A DNA stretch of 39,508 bases from Acidimicrobiales bacterium (GTDB lineage Bacteria > Actinomycetota > Acidimicrobiia > Acidimicrobiales > Iamiaceae). The notes below the pieces were generated by a model. The model was given only the letters and a program-made list of their open reading frames with translations, was not told where the DNA came from and ran no database searches. Positions 34,554 to 39,508 of this stretch are shown one piece after another; within the stretch, counting starts at the first letter, position 1; every line of letters starts with the position of its first letter. The position numbers and the translations under genes are program-made. The DNA lies in assembly GCA_025463365.1 (NCBI GenBank), contig JAOBWM010000057.1, positions 1 through 39,508 of the forward strand, written 5' to 3'.

Positions 34554-34646
34554 ACCCGTCTGGGCGAGGCACGTCCGAGCCGACCGTGCGCATCGGGCCG
34601 GATGGGTCGGGTAGGCCCGCGGGTTCGCGACACCCGGAGGCGACCC

Positions 34647-35621
34647 GTGACCCGATTCGGCTTCAAGTTGATGTGCGAGCTGCGCGGCCCGCGCGAGCTG
34701 GTGGACCAGGCGGTCGCGGCCGAGGCCGCGGGCTTCGAGTTCGTCGCCATCTCCGACCACATCCACCCGTGGCTGCCCGAGCACGACCACAGTCCGTTCG
34801 CCTGGAGCGTGCTCGGCGCCGTGGCCCACGCCACCAGCGAGCTCGACATCGCCACCGGGCTCACCTGCCCGATCGGGCGGTACCACCCCGTCATCGTCGC
34901 CCAGGCCGCCGCCACGGTGGCCGCGATGACCGACCGGCAGTTCACCCTGGCCGTGGGGGCAGGGGAGAAGCTGAACGAGCACGTCACCGGCGACCCGTTC
35001 CCGGCGGTCGACGTGCGCCACGAGCGGCTCGGCGAGGCCATCGACATCATGCAGGCGATGTGGGAGGGCAGGTGGACGACCGTCCGCGGCAAGCACTTCG
35101 CCGCCGAGGACGCCCGGATCTACGACCTCCCGACGCGAGCGATCGACCTCGTCGTCGGTGTGAGCGGCAACGCCTCGTTGGACCTGGCGGAGGACCACGA
35201 GGCCGACGGGATCATGGCCACGCAACCCGACCCGGCATTGGTCGACGGGTGGTCCTCGCGGGGCGGCGACCGGTCGGCCACGTGGACCGAGGTGCCGTTC
35301 GCCTGGACCACCTCGGCCGAAGAGGGTCGCAAGATCGCCCACGAGCGGTTCCGCTTCGGCGCTCCGGGCTGGAAGGTCATGAGCGAGCTCCCGAACCCGG
35401 TGAACTTCGCGGCCGCCACCGAGACGGTTCGGCCGGAGGATCTGGCTGACTCCGTCCCGAGCGGTCCCGACCCCGAGCCGTACGTCAAGGCCGTCCAGTC
35501 CTACGTCGACGCCGGGTTCGCCAACATCAGCATCGTCCCGGTCGGCGATGACATCGACGGCACGGTTCGCTTCTGGAACGACGACGTGAAGCCCGCGCTG
35601 CGCGAACCTGCGACCGCATGA
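34647..35621 (+). CDS. F420-dependent LLM-class oxidoreductase (FGD-like, TIGR03557 type)
   Basis: 324 residues from the GTG at 34647, with GGAGG about six bases upstream. It has the luciferase-like TIM barrel: FGFKLMCELRGP at the N-terminus, FVAISDHIHPW with the cofactor-site residues, and GAGEKLNEHVTGDPFP, characteristic of the subgroup close to F420-dependent glucose-6-phosphate dehydrogenase. It probably uses coenzyme F420 rather than FMN; the substrate is unknown. The stop overlaps the ATG of a small zinc-ribbon gene (ATGA), so the two are co-translated. Confidence 0.85.
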   Translation: MTRFGFKLMCELRGPRELVDQAVAAEAAGFEFVAISDHIHPWLPEHDHSPFAWSVLGAVAHATSELDIATGLTCPIGRYHPVIVAQAAATVAAMTDRQFTLAVGAGEKLNEHVTGDPFPAVDVRHERLGEAIDIMQAMWEGRWTTVRGKHFAAEDARIYDLPTRAIDLVVGVSGNASLDLAEDHEADGIMATQPDPALVDGWSSRGGDRSATWTEVPFAWTTSAEEGRKIAHERFRFGAPGWKVMSELPNPVNFAAATETVRPEDLADSVPSGPDPEPYVKAVQSYVDAGFANISIVPVGDDIDGTVRFWNDDVKPALREPATA

Positions 35622-35800
35622 GCCTCTGGGACGACGACGAACGCCGAGCCGCCGGCGAACTGGACGGCGACGGCGACGGCCGCGCTCCCATCTGCCCATC
35701 CTGCGGCGTGACCGCCCTGCCCAAGGACCCGAGCAACGTCATCGACACCCGCTTCGTCTGCGAGAACCCCGACTGCGACGCCTACGGCGACGAGCTGTAG
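35618..35800 (+). CDS. Small zinc-ribbon protein, 60 residues
   Basis: An acidic N-terminal half (DDDERRAAGELDGDGDG) leads to a zinc ribbon formed by CPSC and CENPDC, about 20 residues apart. It is co-translated with the F420 enzyme gene through a four-base overlap. Its TAG stop directly abuts the stop of icmF on the other strand. The function is unknown; it could be a metal or nucleic-acid-binding accessory. Confidence 0.75.
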   Translation: MSLWDDDERRAAGELDGDGDGRAPICPSCGVTALPKDPSNVIDTRFVCENPDCDAYGDEL

Positions 35801-38800
35801 CTACACGTTGCGGCGGTAGCGGCCGCCGACCTCGAAGAGGGTGTGGGTGATCTCGCCGAGGGAGCAACAGCGGACGGCGTCCATCAGGACCTCGAAGAGG
35901 TTGTCGCCGGCGAGGGCGGCGGCGCGGAGGCGGTCGAGGGCGGCGGGGCGATCGGCGTTGTGGCGCTCGTGGAACTCGGCGAGGCGGCGGAGCTGGCTCT
36001 GCTTCTCCTCGTCGGTGGACCGCTGCAGCTCGATCTCCTCGTGCTCGTGGCCGGGGTCGTCGCCCTCGGGCGTGGGGGCGAGGAACGTGTTGACCCCGAT
36101 GATCGGGAGCGTGCCGTCGTGCTTGCGGGTCTCGTAGAGCAGCGACTCGTCCTGGATGCGGCCTCGCTGGTAGCCGGTCTCCATGGCGCCGAGCACGCCG
36201 CCCCGTTCGGCGATGCGGTCGAACTCGGCCAGCACGGCCGACTCCACCAGGTCGGTGAGCTCGTCGATGATGAACGAACCCTGGTTGGGGTTCTCGTTCA
36301 TGGCCAGGCCCCACTCCTCGTTGATGACGAGTTGGATCGCAAGGGCCCGGCGAACCGACTCGGCGGTGGGCGTGGTGACGGCTTCGTCGTAGGCGTTGGT
36401 GTGGAGGCTGTTGCAGTTGTCGTAGATGGCGATGAGCGCCTGGAGGGTGGTGCGGATGTCGTTGAACGACATCTCCTGGGCGTGCAGCGACCGGCCGCTC
36501 GTCTGGACGTGGTACTTCAGCTTCTGGCTGCGCTCGCTGGCTCCGTAGCGGTCGCGCATGGCGACGGCCCAGATGCGCCGAGCGACCCGGCCGAGGACCG
36601 CGTACTCGGGGTCCATGCCGTTGGAGAAGAAGAACGAGAGGTTCGGGGCGAAGTCGTCGATCGACATGCCCCGGGCCAGGTAGGCCTCGACGTAGGTGAA
36701 GCCGTTGGCAAGCGTGAAGGCGAGCTGGCTGATGGGGTTGGCGCCCGCTTCGGCGATGTGGTAGCCGGAGATCGAGACGCTGTAGAAGTTCCGCACCTGC
36801 TCGGCCACGAACCACTCGGCGATGTCGGCCATCATCCCGAGGGCGAACTCGGTGGAGAAGATGCAGGTGTTCTGGCCCTGGTCCTCCTTGAGGATGTCGG
36901 CCTGCACCGTGCCGCGGACGTTGGCCAGCACCCAGGCCCGGACCTCAGCGGGATCCTCGTCGGGGAATTGCTCCAACCGCTGGTCGATGGCGGTGTTGAG
37001 GAACATCGCGAGGATCGTCGGCGCCGGCCCGTTGATCGTCATCGACACCGAGGTCGACGGGTCGCACAGGTCGAAGCCGCGGAACAGCACCTCCATGTCG
37101 TCGAGGGTGGCGATGCTGACGCCGGAGTTGCCGACCTTGCCGTAGATGTCGGGCCGCACGTCGGGATCGAAGCCGTAGAGCGTGACGCTGTCGAAGGCGG
37201 TCGAGAGCCGGGTCGCGGGCTGTCCCTCGGACAGGAGGTGGAAGCGCGTGTTGGTGCGGAAGGCGTCGCCCTCGCCGGCGAACATGCGGGCCGGGCGCTC
37301 GCCGTCGCGCTTGAACGGGAACACGCCGGCGGTGAACGGGAAGCGGCCGGGCAGGTTCTCCGACCGCAGGAAGCGCAGCAGCTCGCCGTGGTCGGTGTAC
37401 CGGGGGAGGGCCACGCGGGGGATGTGGCTGCCCGAGAGCGACAGCTTGGTCAGCTGGGTGGTCAGGTCCTTCCCGCGGACTTGGGTGACGTGCTCGTCGC
37501 CCGAGTAGTCGTCGATGGTGGCAGGCCACCCGTCGAGCAGCGTGCGGCTCTCGTCGCTCAACCGGCCGGCAGCTTCGGCCTCGAGCTCGGGGAGCTTCGC
37601 CGCCGCCGTGTCTCCGCCGGTCGCCTCGACCAGCTCCTGCACCGCCCGGACCTGCTGCAGCTCGCGGGCCACCGCCATCTGGTCGGACGTGGTGGCGTGG
37701 TGGGTACGGACGGCCGCGGCGATGTCGGCCAGGTACCGAGCCCGGTTCGCCGGGACGATCGCCGTATCGGCCGAGGAGACCTTGGTGTCGACGCGGGGGA
37801 GTGCGCCGCCCGACCCCTCCAACCCAAGGTCGGTGAGGCGGCGGTGGAGCTCCTGGTAGAGCCCGGTGACGCCGTCGTCGTTGAAGCGGGAGGCCACCGT
37901 GCCGTAGACGGCCATCTCGTCGGGCGCGGAGCCGAACGACTCGGCATTGCGGACCATCTGGCGGCGCACGTCGCGGAGGGCGTCCTCGCCTCCCCGCCGG
38001 TCGAACTTGTTGATCGCCACCACGTCGGCGAAGTCGAGCATGTCGATCTTCTCGAGCTGGCTGGCGGCGCCGAACTCGGGCGTCATCACGTACAGCGACA
38101 GGTCGACGTGGTCGACGATGGCAGCGTCACCCTGGCCGATGACCGGCGTCTCCACGATGACGAGGTCGGCGCCCCAGGCCTTGGCGGCGGCCACGATGTC
38201 GTCGGTGGGCTCGGGCACGACGGTGCCGGCCGTACGAGTGGCGAGCGAGCGGAAGAAGACGATCCCGGGCTCGATCGAGTTCATGCGGATGCGGTCGCCG
38301 AGCAGTGCACCACCACCCTTGCGCCGGGTCGGGTCGATGGCGATCACCGCGACCTTGAGCTTGTCCTCGTGGTCCAGGCGGAAGCGGCGGACGAGCTCGT
38401 CGGTGATCGACGACTTGCCCGACCCCCCAGTGCCGGTGAGGCCCAGCACCGGCACCCGACGGGAGTCGGCCGCAGCCCGCAGTTCGGCGACCTGCACGCT
38501 CGGCATCCGATCGTTCTCGAGGGCGGTGATGACGCGGGCGAGCGCGGCATCGTCGCCGCCGAGGAGGCCGTCGAGGCTCGGCGGCAGTTCGATGGTGAGG
38601 TCGAGGTCAGCCCATGCCACCAGCGTGTTGATCATGCCGGGCAGCCCGAGCGACTGGCCGTCGTGAGGGGAGAAGATCCGCGTCACGCCGTAGGCCTGGA
38701 GCTGGTCGATCTCCGACTTCACGATCACGCCGCCGCCGCCACCGAAGACCTGCACGTGGCCGGCCCCGCGCTCGCGGAGCAGGTCGACCAGGAACTGGAA

Positions 38801-39037
38801 GTACTCCACGTGACCGCCCTGGTAGGAGCTGACGGCCACGCCCTGCACGTCCTCTTGGACGCACGCCGTCACGACTTCGTCGACCGAGCGGTTGTGGCCG
38901 AGGTGGACGACCTCCACACCCTGGCTCTGCAGGATGCGCCGCATGATGTTGATCGAGGCGTCGTGGCCGTCGAACAGGCTGGCGGCGGTGACGAACCGGA
39001 CGGGGTTCGCGGGACGGTGCAGGTCGGGCGTGGTCAC
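35801..39037 (-). CDS. icmF: Fused isobutyryl-CoA mutase (IcmF)
   Basis: 1078 residues from the GTG at 39037, the usual IcmF length. The N-terminal B12-binding domain has DGHD with the cobalt-ligand His 25 and HLGHNRSV. The middle is a MeaB-like GTPase: P-loop GTGGSGKSS (Lys 208), an ETP switch segment and NKFDRRGG. The C-terminal half is the large acyl-CoA mutase TIM barrel. IcmF interconverts isobutyryl-CoA and n-butyryl-CoA with adenosyl-B12, and its GTPase part guards cofactor loading. It serves branched-chain amino acid and fatty acid metabolism. A MarR-type gene diverges from it and probably regulates it. The frame extends to 39289, but that part lies over the regulator gene. Confidence 0.93.
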   Translation of the reverse strand: MTTPDLHRPANPVRFVTAASLFDGHDASINIMRRILQSQGVEVVHLGHNRSVDEVVTACVQEDVQGVAVSSYQGGHVEYFQFLVDLLRERGAGHVQVFGGGGGVIVKSEIDQLQAYGVTRIFSPHDGQSLGLPGMINTLVAWADLDLTIELPPSLDGLLGGDDAALARVITALENDRMPSVQVAELRAAADSRRVPVLGLTGTGGSGKSSITDELVRRFRLDHEDKLKVAVIAIDPTRRKGGGALLGDRIRMNSIEPGIVFFRSLATRTAGTVVPEPTDDIVAAAKAWGADLVIVETPVIGQGDAAIVDHVDLSLYVMTPEFGAASQLEKIDMLDFADVVAINKFDRRGGEDALRDVRRQMVRNAESFGSAPDEMAVYGTVASRFNDDGVTGLYQELHRRLTDLGLEGSGGALPRVDTKVSSADTAIVPANRARYLADIAAAVRTHHATTSDQMAVARELQQVRAVQELVEATGGDTAAAKLPELEAEAAGRLSDESRTLLDGWPATIDDYSGDEHVTQVRGKDLTTQLTKLSLSGSHIPRVALPRYTDHGELLRFLRSENLPGRFPFTAGVFPFKRDGERPARMFAGEGDAFRTNTRFHLLSEGQPATRLSTAFDSVTLYGFDPDVRPDIYGKVGNSGVSIATLDDMEVLFRGFDLCDPSTSVSMTINGPAPTILAMFLNTAIDQRLEQFPDEDPAEVRAWVLANVRGTVQADILKEDQGQNTCIFSTEFALGMMADIAEWFVAEQVRNFYSVSISGYHIAEAGANPISQLAFTLANGFTYVEAYLARGMSIDDFAPNLSFFFSNGMDPEYAVLGRVARRIWAVAMRDRYGASERSQKLKYHVQTSGRSLHAQEMSFNDIRTTLQALIAIYDNCNSLHTNAYDEAVTTPTAESVRRALAIQLVINEEWGLAMNENPNQGSFIIDELTDLVESAVLAEFDRIAERGGVLGAMETGYQRGRIQDESLLYETRKHDGTLPIIGVNTFLAPTPEGDDPGHEHEEIELQRSTDEEKQSQLRRLAEFHERHNADRPAALDRLRAAALAGDNLFEVLMDAVRCCSLGEITHTLFEVGGRYRRNV

Positions 39038-39041
39038 CCTT

Positions 39042-39073
39042 CCAGAATACTTTGGCTTCCAACCTTCTGTCGA
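39042..39073 (-). promoter_or_regulatory. icmF promoter with imperfect palindrome over the -10
   Basis: TCGACA (39068-39073) and TATTCT (39044-39049) lie 18 bases apart as -35 and -10, and the -10 ends six bases before the GTG at 39037, so the transcript would be leaderless. The 14-base imperfect palindrome CCAGAATACTTTGG (39042-39055; 10 of 14 positions symmetric) overlaps the -10, a plausible repressor site. Confidence 0.5.
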
Positions 39074-39108
39074 CCGACCATTTGTCGTCCGACCATCGGG
39101 TGACCGAC
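39069..39108. repeat. Direct repeats in the icmF-marR intergenic region
   Basis: GTCGACCGACCAT (39069-39081) and GTCGTCCGACCAT (39084-39096) differ by one base and start 15 bases apart. A weaker third copy, GTGACCGAC, begins at 39100. They lie between the divergent promoters and may be operator sites. Confidence 0.5.
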
Positions 39109-39112
39109 GGGC

Positions 39113-39118
39113 TACCGT
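39113..39118 (+). promoter_or_regulatory. Candidate -10 (TACCGT), leaderless regulator start
   Basis: TACCGT ends seven bases before the GTG at 39126. Confidence 0.5.
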
Positions 39119-39125
39119 TTCCGGG

Positions 39126-39508
39126 GTGACCCGACCGCTCTCGTTCGATCCCATCGAAGAAGCCGGCCGCCAATGGGATGGGCAGGCCTGGCGCGAGGTC
39201 GGGGCCATGCAGGCGGCCACCTCGATCATGCGGGCCCAGCAGATCGTGCTCTCCCGGGTGGACGAGGCCCTGCGGCCGTGGTCGCTCACCTTCGCCCGCT
39301 ACGAGGTGCTGGTGCTGCTCCACTTCACCAAGGCCGGCACGCTGCCGCTCGGGAAGATGGGTGACCGCCTCATGCTCCACCAGGCGAGCATCACCAACCT
39401 GGTCGACCGTCTCGAGGAGCAGGGCCTGGTGCGAAGGCTCGCCCACCCGACCGACCGCCGCACCACGCTCGCCGAGCTCACGCCCGAAGGACGCAAGGTG
39501 GTGAAGGC
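39126..39508 (+). CDS. MarR-family transcriptional regulator (3' end cut off)
   Basis: The frame from GTG 39126 stays open to the window end (127 complete codons). The winged helix-turn-helix is clear: FARYEVLVLLHF, then LGKMGDRLMLHQASITNLVDRLEEQGLV as the recognition region, and the wing around HPTDRRTTLAELTPEGRK with the conserved DRR. MarR proteins are usually ligand-responsive repressors that act on their own and neighbouring divergent genes, so icmF is the likely target; an acyl-CoA or fatty acid ligand is possible. About 20-40 C-terminal residues are missing. Confidence 0.9.
   Translation, partial: MTRPLSFDPIEEAGRQWDGQAWREVGAMQAATSIMRAQQIVLSRVDEALRPWSLTFARYEVLVLLHFTKAGTLPLGKMGDRLMLHQASITNLVDRLEEQGLVRRLAHPTDRRTTLAELTPEGRKVVK

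Noticed and set aside
34505-35092. N-terminal extension of the glycine-rich protein frame
   Set aside because: It runs antisense to the F420 enzyme gene. The ATG at 34504 has a ribosome-binding site and is followed by a signal peptide.
35843-39103. Plus-strand open frame of 1086 codons opposite icmF
   Set aside because: It is a shadow caused by high-GC codon use. The translation is low-complexity (Val/Glu/Gly/Arg-rich) with no domain, whereas the opposite strand is a complete IcmF.

Overview
The window is about 70% G+C, densely coded on both strands, and rich in GTG starts. It carries an IcmF mutase, an F420-dependent LLM oxidoreductase, a DUF1800/DUF1501 pair, DUF4214 proteins and crotonase enzymes. 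Together these point to a chromosomal segment of a high-GC actinobacterium, probably of the Acidimicrobiia type; that placement is inference. I saw no rRNA, tRNA, CRISPR array, insertion sequence, prophage or origin. No stretch longer than about 150 bases lacks a gene.

Layout. 1-7767 (+): three overlapping genes encode envelope proteins with unusual fusions: a flippase joined to an aminoglycoside-phosphotransferase-like kinase, a polytopic membrane protein with a decayed copy of that kinase, and a phosphoribosyltransferase/kinase-like/HAD protein. 7757-11230 (-): a secreted nucleoside-hydrolase-like protein and a 2OG-Fe(II) oxygenase. 11265-15092 (+): a PAP2-like/pseudokinase/MprF-type membrane protein, then a DsbB-like and thioredoxin-like pair for disulfide chemistry. 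15107-16681 (-): prmA, a possible small membrane protein and a conserved hypothetical. 16801-26897 (+): an anti-sigma-type ATPase with an unknown partner, a sulfatase/phosphonate monoester hydrolase, a DUF4265 protein, the DUF1800/DUF1501 pair, and a zinc-ribbon, small membrane protein and von Willebrand A group. 26905-34504: an EamA transporter (-), a second 2OG oxygenase (+), a secreted lipase (-), a site-2-protease/crotonase operon (-) and a glycine-rich surface protein (-). 34647-39508: an F420 enzyme with a small zinc ribbon (+), icmF (-) and a divergent MarR regulator (+) cut by the window end.

How the parts relate. Much of the window serves the cell surface: polymer export, lipid flipping, disulfide formation, secreted hydrolases and adhesin-like proteins. 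The most unusual theme is kinase-like domains, some intact and some apparently inactive, fused to membrane transport or nucleotide-sugar-like chemistry. A second theme is regulatory: many start codons sit 6-9 bases after a TAnnnT hexamer, which suggests widespread leaderless transcription. Several starts were revised on this basis.
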